NCBI RefSeq assembly: GCF_000282195.1 | Contig: NZ_AKJT01000075.1 | Coordinates: 109,608-173,607, forward strand | DNA: 64,000 nt | Source of the DNA: Pseudomonas sp. GM18 | GTDB taxonomy: Bacteria; Pseudomonadota; Gammaproteobacteria; Pseudomonadales; Pseudomonadaceae | Reading direction: 5' to 3' | Shown: one piece after another, positions 49,036 through 62,000 of the stretch | Layout: the number at the start of each line of letters is the position of its first letter | How positions within the stretch are numbered: position 1 is the first letter of the stretch | The notes under the pieces: model-generated | Seen by the model: only the letters and a program-made list of their open reading frames with translations | Databases searched by the model: none | Told to the model about the DNA's origin: nothing | Program-made: the position numbers and the translations under genes

Positions 49036-49116
49036 AAAAAAGATCGCAGCCTTCGGCAGCTCCTACAGGGTTTACGCCATCCCAAGTAGGAGCTGCCGAA
49101 GGCTGCGATCTTTTTT
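49036..49116. repeat. Perfect 31-bp inverted repeat of the GTAGGAGCTGCCGAAGG REP family
   Basis: Arms of 31 bases (49036-49066 and 49086-49116) are exactly complementary, running from AAAAAAGATCGCAGCC to GGCTGCGATCTTTTTT around a 19-base spacer. It fills the gap between the convergent acetyltransferase and pvdS genes. With its A/T tails it can act as a terminator for both. Confidence 0.92.
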
Positions 49117-49133
49117 ATCGACACGACGCCGTC

Positions 49134-49682
49134 TTAACGACGGGCGAAGGTATCCGCACGATTGCCCGACACCTTGCGGCAATGCACCAGCGCATCACGA
49201 ATCATGAAGTTCACCAGGGTGGGCGAGACGCCAAGTTCCTTGGCGATGTCTTTTTGCGGCACGCCGTGCAGGCGGTACATCTCGAAGGCGTAACGGGTGC
49301 GGCTGGGCAGCTCCGTCAGCGCATCGGCAATGTTTTCCAGGGTCGAGAAATTGATATGCGAGGTTTCCGGCGAAGCGCCCTGGATCACCACGTTCAGACC
49401 TTCCTCTTCCGGGCCGGAATACTTCTGCTCCAGCGCCTGCTTGCGGTAGTGATCGATCGCCAGGTTGCGCACGATCTGAAACAGGTAACTGAGCTGTGCC
49501 TTGATGGACGACGTGATCTGCGGCGCCGATTGCAACCGGAAAAACGCATCCTGCACCACGTCTTCGGCACGGGATCGGCAGCCGGTAATGCGGGCGGCAA
49601 TCTTGACCAGAATCAGTCGGTTGTCGACGAAGGCCTGAAGTAGCGGTGAATCGCACCTGCTTGTGGATACTTGTTCCGTCAT
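49134..49682 (-). CDS. pvdS: ECF iron-starvation sigma factor PvdS
   Basis: 182 residues of the ECF sigma-70 family. Region 2 (SRAEDVVQDAFFRLQSA; AQLSYLFQIVRNLAIDHYRKQ) and region 4 (LPSRTRYAFEMYRLHGVPQKDIAKELGVSPTLVNFMIRDAL) are intact. PvdS directs pyoverdine gene transcription from iron-starvation boxes when Fur repression is lifted and FpvR releases it. The ATG at 49682 has AAGGTG seven bases upstream. A Fur-box-like site lies ~85 bases before the start. It is divergent from pvdL, and two PvdS-type promoters flank it. Confidence 0.96.
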   Translation of the reverse strand: MTEQVSTSRCDSPLLQAFVDNRLILVKIAARITGCRSRAEDVVQDAFFRLQSAPQITSSIKAQLSYLFQIVRNLAIDHYRKQALEQKYSGPEEEGLNVVIQGASPETSHINFSTLENIADALTELPSRTRYAFEMYRLHGVPQKDIAKELGVSPTLVNFMIRDALVHCRKVSGNRADTFARR

Positions 49683-49767
49683 GGAAATCACCTTGCTGCA
49701 TATAGGGTCGTGGGACGACAGGGGGATCGGAGCCGTCCTACATATCGAGCGACAAATTATTCTGAAT

Positions 49768-49786
49768 GATAATGATTGTCAATTGA
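49768..49786 (-). promoter_or_regulatory. Fur-box-like site in the pvdS promoter region
   Basis: GATAATGATTGTCAATTGA matches 13 of 19 positions of the Fur consensus GATAATGATAATCATTATC, with the first nine bases identical. pvdS is a classic Fur-repressed gene in Pseudomonas, so this is its likely operator. Confidence 0.7.
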
Positions 49787-49883
49787 GAAAGAGAATTAAT
49801 GCTCCACGAAGGTGCGCAGTGAGAAAGGCGACACGCTGACTCACCCACTGACCGCAAGCCTGCCGGCGCTCAAGCCCGGCGAC

Positions 49884-49907
49884 TAATTATTTCAAGACCT
49901 CATCCGT
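49884..49907 (+). promoter_or_regulatory. PvdS-dependent promoter (iron-starvation box) of pvdL
   Basis: TAATT-N16-CGT, one mismatch to TAAAT-N16-CGT and the correct spacing. The CGT lies about 155 bases before the pvdL start codon. Confidence 0.7.
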
Positions 49908-49967
49908 TCTCATTGGTGAATGGCAGCGGGCGAAATCCCCCGGCCAAAACAGCATTCCCAAGCCTTG

Positions 49968-50009
49968 CGCGGTCGGTAAAGACCGCGTCCTGCATGCCCG
50001 TGAACGGGC
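49968..50009 (+). other. Two hairpins in the pvdL leader
   Basis: CGCGGTC-GGTAAA-GACCGCG (49968-49987) and GCCCGT-GA-ACGGGC (49996-50009) stand one after the other in the predicted 5' untranslated leader of pvdL, between the PvdS box and the ribosome-binding site. No function is known to me. Confidence 0.5.
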
Positions 50010-50062
50010 GTGACGTACGAAAACCGATTCCACTTGCAAGCCGAATTCAGGCAGGAAACCTC

Positions 50063-53000
50063 ATGACCGACGCGTTCGAACTCCCCAGCACACTGGTCCA
50101 AGCCCTCCAGCGCCGCGCGGCCCTGACGCCGGACCGGGTGGCCTTGCGTTTTCTTGCCGAAACCCAGGATCAGGCTGTGGTGCTAAGTTATCGTGAGCTG
50201 GATCAGCGGGCGCGAACCATTGCCGGTGCGTTGCAGGCCCAAGCGTCGTTCGGCGATCGCGCGGTGCTGCTGTTTCCCAGCGGCCCGGATTACGTCGCGG
50301 CGTTCTTTGGTTGCCTGTACGCCGGGGTGATTGCGGTGCCGGCCTATCCGCCGGAATCGACCCGTCGTCATCATCAGGAACGTCTGCTGTCGATCATCAG
50401 CGATGCCGAGCCGCGCCTGCTATTGACCAGCGCCGACCTGCGCGACGCCTTGCTGCAAATCAACGGGGCGCCGCCGCTGCTGTGTGTCGACACCCTCGAC
50501 AGCGCCCTGGCCGAACGCTGGGTTGCGCCGGACTTGCAAGGCGAGCACATCGCTTTCCTGCAATACACCTCCGGCTCCACCGCGTTGCCTAAAGGTGTGC
50601 AAGTCAGCCACGGCAACCTGGTGGCCAACGAACTATTGATTCGTCACGGCTTTGGCATCGACCTCAACCCTGACGACGTGATCGTCAGCTGGTTGCCGCT
50701 GTACCACGACATGGGCCTGATCGGCGGCCTGCTGCAACCGATTTTCAGTGGAGTGCCGTGCGTGTTGATGTCGCCGGCGTACTTCCTCGGCCGCCCGTTG
50801 CGCTGGCTGGAAGCGATCAGCGAATACGGCGGCACCATCAGCGGTGGGCCGGATTTCGCCTATCGACTGTGCAGCGAGCGCGTCAGCGAGTCGGCGCTGG
50901 AACGCCTCGACCTGAGCGGCTGGCGCGTGGCGTATTCCGGTTCTGAACCGATTCGTCTCGACACCCTGGAGCGCTTCGCCGAGAAGTTCGCGGCCTGTGG
51001 TTTTACCTCGGACAGCTTCATGGCCTCTTACGGCCTTGCGGAAGCCACGCTGTTCGTGGCCGGCAGCCCGCGCGGTCAGGGTATTCCGGCATTGCGCGTG
51101 GACGATCAGGCGCTGGCGCAAAACCGTGCCGAACCGGGCGACGGCAGTCCGATCATGAGTTGTGGCATCAGCCAGCCGGATCATGCGGTGCTGATTGTCG
51201 ATTCGGTAACGCTCGAAGAACTCGCCGACAACGTGGTCGGTGAAGTCTGGGCCGCCGGGCCGAGCATCGCCCATGGCTACTGGCGCAACCCCGAGGCCAC
51301 GGCCAAGACCTTCGTCCAGTACGCGGGCCGTACCTGGTTGCGCACCGGCGACCTGGGCTTTTTGCGTGACGGTGAACTGTTCATCACCGGGCGCCTGAAA
51401 GACATGCTGATCGTTCGTGGTCACAACCTCTATCCGCAGGACATCGAGCAGACCATCGAGCGCGAAGTGGAGGTGGTGCGCAAAGGTCGCGTGGCCGCGT
51501 TCGCGGTCAACCTCGAGGGGCAGGAAGGCATCGGCATCGCCGCGGAAATCAGCCGCAGCGTGCAGAAAATCCTGCCACCGGAGGCGCTGATCAATGCCAT
51601 TCGCCAAGCGGTGGCCGAGGCGTATCAGGAGGCGCCGAGCGTGGTGGTGCTGCTCAATCCGGGGGCGCTGCCCAAGACCTCCAGCGGCAAACTGCAACGT
51701 TCGGCCTGCCGCAATCGTCTGGCCGATGGCAGCCTCGACAGCTATGCGGTTTTCCCGTCGGCAGCGAATGAAAGTGAAGGCAGCACCGAGTCGGGTTCCG
51801 AACTGCAAACCCTGATCGGTCAGATCTGGTGCGAACAGCTCAGCATCAAACAAGTCAGTGCCGATGACCATTTTTTCCTGCTCGGCGGCAACTCCATCGC
51901 CGCCACTCAAGTGGTTGCTCGACTGCGTGAAACGTTGGGTCTGGAGCTGAATCTGCGTCTGTTGTTCGAAGCGCCGACCCTCGGCGCATTCGCCGCCGCA
52001 GTCGCTCGGCAACAACAGGATGGCGGCCTCGCCCAAGGCGCGATCACTCAGCTGTCGCGCAGCGAAGCCATGCCACAATCCCTGGCGCAAAACCGTTTGT
52101 GGATCACCTGGCAACTCGACCCGCAGAGCAGCGCCTACAACATTCCCGGCGCCTTGCGCCTGCGTGGCGAACTGGACGAAGACGCCTTGCGCGCCAGTTT
52201 CCAGCAGCTGATCGAACGTCACGAATCCCTGCGCACACGGTTTTTCGAGCGCGACGGTGTGGCCCTGCAACAGGTCATGGCGGCCGGTGAATTCAACTTG
52301 CAAGTGATCGACATCAGCGACATGCCAACCGCCGAGCGTGAAGCCCGTGCGCAGCAGATCCGCGAGGAGGAAGCCCGCACCCAGTTCGATCTGGAGAAAG
52401 GCCCGCTGCTGTGGGTGACCCTGGTGCGCCTCGACGACGAGGATCATCAACTGCTGGTGACGATGCACCACATCATCGCCGACGGCTGGTCGCTGAACGT
52501 ATTGATCGACGAATTCTCGCGGCTGTACGCGGCCGCTTCTCAGGGCCAGACCGCCAGCCTCCCAACCTTGCCGACGCAATACGCCGACTACGGCAGTTGG
52601 CAGCGCCAGTGGCTGGCGCAAGGGGAGGGCGAGCGTCAACTGGCGTACTGGAAAGCGCAGTTGGGTGATGAGCATCCAACACTGAGCCTGGCCACCGACC
52701 ACCCACGTTCGGCGCAACACACGCACTGCGCCGAACGTCACACGCTGCGGTTGGACGCGAGCCTGAGCAACGCCATTCGCCAGACCGCCCAGGCCCATGA
52801 ATCGACGCCGTTCATGCTGTTGCTCGCGGCGTTCCAGAGCCTGCTGCATCGCTACAGCGGCCAGCGCGACATCCGCATCGGCGTGCCGAATGCCAACCGT
52901 CCACGTCTGGAAACCCAGGGGTTGATCGGCTTCTTCATCAACACCCAGGTGCTGCGTGCCGAAGTGGATTCGCGACTGCCATTCGTGGAGTTGCTGGCGC

Positions 53001-56000
53001 AAACCCGTCAAGCCGCCTTGGGTGCGCAAGCGCATCAGGACCTGCCGTTCGAGCAACTGCTCGAAGCTTTCCCGCAGGCCCGCGAACAAGGTCTGTTCCA
53101 GGTCATGTTCAACCATCAGCAACGGGATCTCAGCGCTCTGCGTCGTCTGCCGGGGCTGCTCGCCGAAGAGCTGCCGTGGCACAGCCGCGAAGCCAAGTTC
53201 GCCCTGCAACTGCACAGCGAAGAAGACCGCAACGGACGTTTGAGCCTGTCATTCGACTACGCCAGCGAGCTGTTCGACGCAACGACCATCGAGCGTCTGG
53301 CCGAGCATTTCGCCAACCTGCTGCGAGCCATCTGCCAGCGCCCACAACAAACGATCGGCGACCTGCAACTGCTGACCGCCGCCGAACACGCTCAGCAGAA
53401 TGACTGGAGCGTTGCCCCCTGCAACCCGGCGCAACAGTGGCTGCCGGAACTGCTCAACGAACAAGCGCGCCAGACCCCGGAACTCACCGCGCTGCTGTGG
53501 GATGGCGGCAGCCTGGACTTCGCTGAACTGCATACTCAGGCCAACCGCTTGGCGCATTACCTGCGCGACAAAGGCGTCGGCCCGGACGTGTGCGTGGCCA
53601 TCGCCGCCGAGCGTTCGCCGCAGTTGCTGATCGGCTTGCTGGCGATCATCAAGGCCGGCGGCGCTTATGTGCCGCTGGACCCGGAATACCCGGCAGAGCG
53701 TCTGGCTTACATGCTCAGCGACAGTGGCGTCGAGTTGCTGCTGACCCAAACCGAATTGCTCGAGCGCTTGCCGGCTACCGACGGTGTCAGCGTGATTGCC
53801 ATGGACGCCCTGCACCTGGAGAACTGGCCAAGCCATTCGCCGGGTTTGCACCTGCACGGCGACAACCTGGCCTACGTGATTTACACCTCCGGTTCCACCG
53901 GCCAGCCCAAAGGCGTGGGCAACACCCACGCCGCATTGGCCGAACGTCTGCAATGGATGCAGAACACTTATCACCTGAACGAAACCGACGTGCTGATGCA
54001 AAAAGCCCCGATCAGTTTCGATGTGTCGGTGTGGGAGTGCTTCTGGCCGTTGATCACCGGGTGCCGCTTGTTGATTGCCGGCCCCGGTGAACATCGTGAT
54101 CCGCACCGCATCGCACAACTGGTTCAGCAGTACGGCGTGACCACGCTGCACTTTGTGCCGCCGCTGCTTGCGTTGTTCATCGACGAACCGCTGACCGCCG
54201 AATGCACCAGCCTGCGCCGGGTATTCTCCGGCGGCGAAGCCTTGCCTGCCGAATTGCGCAACCGCGTGCTGGCGCAATTGCCGGCGGTGCAACTGCACAA
54301 CCGCTACGGCCCGACCGAAACCGCGATCAACGTCACCCATTGGCATTGCACAACGGCTGATGGCGAACGCTCGCCGATTGGCCGGCCATTGGGCAACGTG
54401 CTGTGCCGTGTGCTCGACAGTGACCTCAACCCGGTTCCGGCCGGCGTGCCGGGTGAACTGTGCATCAGTGGTATCGGTTTGGCCCGAGGTTATCTGGGGC
54501 GTCCGGGGCTGACCGCCGAACGTTTCGTGGTCGATCCACTGGGCGAGCAGGGCGCGCGTCTGTACCGCACCGGCGACCGTGCGCGCTGGACCGCTGATGG
54601 CGTAATCGAATACCTCGGTCGTCTCGATCAGCAGGTCAAACTGCGTGGTTTTCGTGTCGAGCCGGAAGAAATCGAAGCGCGGCTATTGGCACAATCCGGC
54701 GTCGCCCAAGCGGTGGTGCTGGTGCGCGAAACGGCGGCCGGCGGTCAGTTGATCGGTTACTACACCGCCACTGATTCCACTGAAGATGTTGATGCTCAAA
54801 CCACACGCCTGAAAGCCGCGCTAGCCGCTGAGCTGCCGGAATACATGGTCCCGGCGCAACTCATGCGTCTGGACGAAATGCCCCTGAGCCCAAGCGGTAA
54901 GCTCGACCGTCGTGCCTTGCCCGAGCCTCAGTGGCAAGTCCGTGAACACGTCGAACCGGTCACTGCCCTTGAGCAACAGATCGCCGGCATCTGGCGTGAA
55001 GTGCTGGGCCAGACCCGGATCGGTTTGCGCGACGACTTCTTCGCCCTCGGCGGTCACTCGCTACTGGCCACGCAAATCATCTCCCGCACCCGCCAGGCCT
55101 GCGACGTCGAGTTGCCGTTGCGGGTGCTGTTCGAGGCCAGTGAGTTGGGCGCGTTTGCCGAACAGGTTCGCTTGATCCAGGCCAGCGGCAAAACCAACCA
55201 GCAGCCACCGATCGAGAAGGTCGACCGTAGCCAACCGGTGCCGTTGTCCTATTCCCAGCAACGCATGTGGTTTTTGTGGCAGATGGAACCGGACAGCCCG
55301 GCCTACAACGTCGGCGGCATGGCGCGGTTGCGCGGCGTGCTGGATGTCGGGCGTTTCGAAGCGGCGCTGCAAGCGTTGATCATGCGTCACGAAACCCTGC
55401 GCACGACGTTCCCGAGCGTCGACGGTGTGGCCCGGCAACAGGTGCATCCGGACACCGGCCTGCGCATGGACTGGAAGGATTTCTCCGCACTGGCGGCCGA
55501 TACCCGTGAGCAGCGAGTCCAGCAACTGGCCGACAGCGAGGCGCACACGCCTTTCGATCTGGAAACCGGACCGTTGCTGCGCGCCTGCCTGGTCAAGACC
55601 GCCGAGCACGAGCATTACCTGGTGCTGACCCTGCACCACATCGTCACCGAAGGCTGGGCGATGGACATCTTCGCCCGGGAACTGAGCGCGCTCTACGAAG
55701 CGTTCGTCGATGACCGCGAATCACCGCTGCAACCATTGCCGGTGCAGTATCTGGATTACAGCGTCTGGCAGCGTCAGTGGCTGGAATCCGGCGAACGTCA
55801 GCGCCAGCTCGATTACTGGACCGCGCAACTGGGCCGCGAACATCCGCTGCTGGAATTGCCTGCCGATCGTCCGCGTCCTCCGGTGCAAAGCCATCAGGGC
55901 GAACTGTTCCGCTTCGACCTCAGCGATGACCTCGCGGCGCGGGTTCGTGCCTTCAACGCAGACAACGGTCTGACCCTGTTCATGACCATGACCGCGGCCC

Positions 56001-59000
56001 TGGCCGTGCTGCTTTACCGCTACAGCGGCCAGACCGATCTGCGGATCGGGGCGCCGGTGGCCAACCGCATTCGCCCGGAAAGCGAAGGGCTGATCGGCGC
56101 GTTCCTCAACACCCAAGTGCTGCGTTGCCAGCTCGATGGGCAGATGTCCGTCGGCGAGTTGTTCGAGCAGGTTCGCCACACCGTGATCGAAGGCCAGTCC
56201 CATCAGGACCTGCCGTTCGATCACTTGGTCGAAGCCTTGCAGCCACCGCGCAGCGCTGCTTACAACCCGCTGTTCCAGGTGATGTGCAACGTGCAACGGT
56301 GGGAGTTCCAGCAGAGCCGCACCCTGGCCGGGATGACCGTCGAGTACCTGGCCAACGATGCGCGCGCGACCAAGTTTGACCTCAACCTGGAAGTCACTGA
56401 CCTCGACCATCGCCTCGGTTGCTGCCTGACTTACAGCACCGATTTGTTCGATGAGCCGCGCATCGCGCGCATGGCCGGGCACTGGCGCAATCTGCTGGAA
56501 GCGTTGCTCGCCGATCCGCAACAGCGCTTGAGTGAACTGCCGTTGCTCGACGCCACTGAACAGCAAAACCTGCTCGACAGCCTTGGCATCGAGCCGGGTG
56601 AGCATCGCCTCGATCAATGCATCCATCACTTGTTCAGCGAACAGGCGCTGGTGCGCAAGGACGCGCCGGCCCTGACGTTCGCCGGGCAAACCCTGAGTTA
56701 CGCCGAGCTCGACAGCCGCGCCAATCGCCTGGCCTGGATGCTCCGCGAGCGGGGTGTCGGGCCGCAGGTGCGGGTCGGCCTGGCGTTGGAACGTTCGCTG
56801 GAGATGGTCATCGGCCTGTTGGCGATCCTCAAGGCAGGCGGCGCCTATGTGCCGCTGGACCCGGAATACCCGCTGGATCGCCTGCACTACATGATCGAAG
56901 ACAGCGGCATCGGTTTGCTGCTCAGCGATGCGGCGATGTTCGCGGCGCTCGGTGAATTGCCGGCCAGCGTTGGCCGCTGGTGCCTGGAAGACGATGCCGC
57001 GGACCTGGCCAATTACCCGGCCAGCGAACTGCCGTTTATCAGCCTGCCGCAGCATCAGGCGTACCTGATTTACACCTCGGGCTCCACCGGCAAACCGAAA
57101 GGCGTGGTGGTGTCCCACGGTGAAATCGCCATGCACTGCCGCGCCGTGATCGAACGCTTCGGCATGCGCCCGGATGACTGCGAACTGCACTTTTATTCGA
57201 TCAACTTCGATGCCGCGACCGAGCGTCTGCTGGTGCCGTTGTTGAGCGGTGCGCAGGTGGTCCTGCGTGCCCAAGGACAGTGGGATGCGCAAGAAATCTG
57301 CGGGTTGATTCGCCAGCACCACATCAACATTCTCGGGTTCACCCCGAGCTATGGCAGCCAGTTGGCGCAATGGCTGGCGACCCAGGGCGAAACCCTGCCG
57401 GTGCGCATGTGCATCACCGGTGGCGAAGCCCTGACTGGCGAACACTTGCAGCGGATTCGCGCGGCGTTCAAGCCGAGCCTGTTTTTCAACGCGTACGGCC
57501 CGACCGAAACCGTGGTCATGCCGCTCGCCAGCCTGGCACCCGAGCAACTGGAAGAAGGGCTGGGCAGCGTGCCGATCGGCAGCGTAATTGGTGCGCGCGT
57601 GGCGTACATCCTCGACGCCGATCTGGCGTTGGTGCCGCAAGGTGCGACGGGGGAATTGTATGTTGGCGGTACCGGTCTGGCGCAGGGTTATCACCAGCGT
57701 CCGGGCATGACCGCCGAACGGTTTGTCGCCGATCCTTTTGCCGCGAACGGCGGACGTTTGTACCGTACCGGCGACCTTGTCCGTCAGCGCGCCGATGGTC
57801 TGGTCGAGTACCTCGGCCGCATCGACCATCAAGTGAAGATCCGTGGTTTCCGTATCGAACTGGGCGAGATCGAAACCCGTCTGCTGGAACATGAATCAAT
57901 CCGTGAAACGGTCGTGCTGGCACTCGATGCACCGAGCGGCAAACAACTGGTGGGTTATCTGGTCACTGACGTGGCCGAGCAGGACGAAGCGCAACAAACC
58001 GAATTGCGCGAAGCCCTCAAGGTTCACTTGAAGGCTCAGCTGCCGGACTACATGGTGCCCACGCACCTGATCCTGCTGGCGAGCATGCCGCTGACCGCCA
58101 ACGGCAAACTCGACCGCCGCGCACTGCCGGCACCGGACCCGGAACTGAATCGTCAGCAGTACGTGGCGCCGAGCAACGAACTTGAGCTGACCCTGGCCGG
58201 CATCTGGTGCGAAGTGCTCAACGTGCAGCAAGTCGGCCTTAACGACAACTTCTTCGAACTGGGCGGCGATTCGATTCTGTCGATCCAGGTGGTCAGCCGG
58301 GCGCGGCAGCAGGGCATTCACTTCACCCCGCGCGACCTGTTCCAGCACCAGACCGTGCAGACGCTGGCTGCGGTGGCGACCCGCACCGAGCAGGTCACCG
58401 CCGAGCAAGGTTTGCTCACGGGGGAATCGCGTTTGACGCCGATTCAGCACTGGTTCTTCGACACTGAGATCCCGCAGCGTCAACACTGGAACCAGGCGTT
58501 GCTGCTGGAACCGACCGTCGCGCTGGAGCCGCATCGTCTGGAGCAAGCGCTGCTGGCGGTGATCGAACAGCATGACGCCTTGCGCCTGCGTTTCACTGAG
58601 GTCACGGGTCATTGGCAGGCCGAGCATCAGGCAGTTTCCGATGCCGCCGTGCTGTGGCAGGTGCAAGTGCCGACCCTGGACACATGCGCGGCGCTGTTCG
58701 CCGATGCCCAGCGCAGCCTCGACCTTGAGCAAGGGCCGCTGATGCGGGCGCTGCTGGTCGATGATCCCGAGGGGCAACAACGGTTGTTCATTGCCATTCA
58801 CCACTTGGTGGTGGACGGGGTGTCGTGGCGGGTGCTGCTGGACGATCTGCAAACGGTTTATCGTCAACTCGAATCCCGACAGTCAGTAACACTGCCAGCG
58901 AAAACCAGTGCCTTCAGGGACTGGGCTGCACGGTTGCAGGCTTATGCCGGCAGCGAATCCCTGCGGGAAGAATTGAGCTGGTGGCAGTCGCAACTGGCCG

Positions 59001-62000
59001 GCCCAAGCGCCGAATTGCCGTGTGATCGTCCGCAGGGTGGGCAGCAGAATCGCCACGCGCAAACCGTCAGCGTGCGCCTCGACAGCGAACGCACCCGCCA
59101 ACTGCTGCAACAGGCGCCGACGGCCTATCGCACTCAGGTCAACGATTTGCTGCTGACCGCGTTGGCCCGTGTGTTGTGTCGCTGGAGCGGTCATGAATCG
59201 GCGCTGATTCAACTCGAAGGCCACGGCCGCGAAACCCTGTTCGACGAGATCGACCTGACCCGCACCGTCGGCTGGTTCACCAGTGCGTATCCGCTGCGCC
59301 TCACTCCGGTGAGTGAGCAGGGTGCGTCGATCAAGGCGATCAAGGAGCAACTGCGCGCGGTGCCGCATAAAGGCCTGGGGTATGGCGTGCTGCGTTACCT
59401 GGCCGATGGCCTGTGTCGGCAGACCATGGCTGCTCTGCCGGTGGCGCCGATCACCTTCAACTACCTTGGCCAGTTCGACCAGAGCTTCGGCAGTGACGCG
59501 TTGTTCCGTCCGCTCGATGAGCCGGTCGGCGCTGCCCATGATCCGCAGGCGCCGCTGCCCAACGAACTGAGCGTCGACAGTCAGGTGTATGGCGGTGAAC
59601 TGGTGCTGCGCTGGACCTTCAGCGCCGAACGCCACGACCGGCAAACCATCACCGATCTGGCAGAGGCGTATCTGGATGAATTGCACAGCCTGATCCAGCA
59701 CTGCCTGAGCGACAACGCGGGCGGCCTGACACCGTCGGACTTCCCGTTGGCCAGACTGACTCAGCTGCAACTTGACGCACTGCCAGTCCCGGCGGCGATG
59801 ATCGAAGACGTCTACCCGCTGACCCCGATGCAGGAAGGCATGCTGCTGCACACCTTGCTCGAACCGGGCACCGGCCTCTATTACATGCAGGACCGCTACC
59901 GCATCAACAGTGAGCTCGACCCTGAGCGTTTCGCCCACGCCTGGCAAGCGGTGATCGCCCGTCACGAAGCCTTGCGCGCCTCGTTCTGCTGGAACGTCGG
60001 CGAAGACATGCTGCAAGTGATCCATAAACCGGGCAGCACGCCGATCGAGTATCTGGACTGGAGCGCGGTTGCCGAAGCCGAGCAAGAGCCGAAGTTGCAG
60101 GCGCTGCTGAAAAGCGAGCGCGAGGCCGGGTTCGATCTGCTCAATCAGGCGCCGTTCCACCTGCGCTTGATCCGCGTGGGCGCGGCACGTTACTGGTTCA
60201 TGATGAGCAACCACCACATCCTCATCGATGCCTGGTGCCGTTCGCTGCTGATGAACGATTTCTTCGACATCTACACCGCCCTCGGCGAAGGTCGGCAAGC
60301 GCAACTGGCCGTGCCGCCGCGTTATCGCGATTACATCGGCTGGCTGCAACGCCAGAGCCTGGCCGAGGCGCGGCAGTGGTGGCGGCAGAACCTGCAAGGT
60401 TTCGAGCGCACCACGCCGATTCCGAGCGACCGGCCGTTCCTGCGTGAACATGCCGGCAACAGCGGCGGCATGATCGTCGGCGACCGCTACACAAGGCTCG
60501 ATGTCCGTGACGGCGCGCAATTGCGCGAACTGGCTCAGGCCCATCAGCTGACCATCAACACCTTCGCCCAGGCGGCGTGGGCGCTGGTATTGCGCCGCTT
60601 GAGCGGTGATCGCGACGTGCTGTTCGGCGTCACGGTGGCCGGGCGTCCGGTGGACATGCCAGAGATGCAGCGCACCGTCGGGCTGTTCATCAACAGCATC
60701 GCCCTGCGGGTGAAAATGCCCGAGGACGATCAGCGCTGCAGCGTTCGTCAGTGGCTCAGCGGTTTGCTCGACAGCAACATGCAACTGCGCGAGTACGAAT
60801 ACCTGCCGCTGGTGAGCATCCAGGAAAACAGCGAACTGCCGAAAGGCCAGCCGCTGTTCGACAGCCTGTTCGTGTTCGAAAACGCCCCGGTGGAAGTCTC
60901 GGTGCTGGACCGGGCGCAAAGCCTCAACGCCACCTCGGATTCGGGCCGCACCCACACCAACTTCCCGTTGACGGCGGTCTGCTATCCGGGCGATGACCTG
61001 GGGTTGCACCTGTCCTACGACCAGCGCTATTTCGACGAATCCACGGTCGAGCGCATGCTCGGTGAGTTCAAGCGCCTGTTGCTGGCGCTGGTCGAAGGCT
61101 TCCATGGCGACATGGCCGACCTGCCGCTGCTGGGCGCAGAGGAACAGGACTTCCTGGTCCATGGCTGCAACCAGAGTGAGCACGATTACCCGCTGGAACA
61201 GAGCTATGTCTCATTGTTCGAAGCGCAGGTTGCCCAGCATCCGCAGCGCATTGCCGCCAGTTGCCTGGATCAGCAACACAGTTATGTCGAGCTGAACCAG
61301 CGCAGTAACCGTCTCGGCCATGCGCTGATTGCCGCCGGGGTCGGACTGGATCAACCGGTGGCGCTGCTCGCCGAACGTAACCTCGACCTGCTGGGAATGA
61401 TCATCGGCAGCTTCAAGGCCGGTGCCGGTTACCTGCCGCTGGACCCGGGCCTGCCGAGCCAGCGTCTGAGCCGGATCATCGACCTGAGCTGCACGCCGTT
61501 GCTGGTCTGCACTCTGGCGTGCCGTGAACAAGCCGTCGCGTTGCTGGAAGCGTTCGGTTGTGCCAATCGCCCTCGATTGCTGGTCTGGGAAGACGTGCAG
61601 GCGAGCGATGTTTCGGTGGTCAATCCGGGTATTTACAGCGGCCCGGACAACCTCGCCTACGTGATCTACACCTCGGGCTCCACCGGCCTGCCGAAGGGCG
61701 TGATGGTCGAGCAGCGCGGCATGCTCAATAACCAGTTGAGCAAGGTGCCGTACCTGAAACTGAGTGACGCCGATGTGATCGCCCAGACCGCTTCGCAAAG
61801 CTTCGACATTTCGGTCTGGCAGTTCCTCGCGGCGCCGTTGTTCGGCGCTCGGGTGGACATTGTGCCGAATAGCATCGCCCACGATCCGCAAGGCTTGCTG
61901 GCTCACGTCCAGAGCCAGGGCATTAGCGTGCTGGAAAGTGTGCCGTCGCTGATTCAGGGCATGCTCGCCCAGGACCGCATGAGCCTCGATGGCCTGCGTT

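Noticed and set aside
50633..53215. 860-codon open frame antisense to pvdL, and similar ones at 55721-57892 and 58883-61183
   Set aside because: They lie wholly opposite pvdL, have Gln/His/Val-rich composition typical of antisense frames in GC-rich genes, and show no domain or ribosome site.
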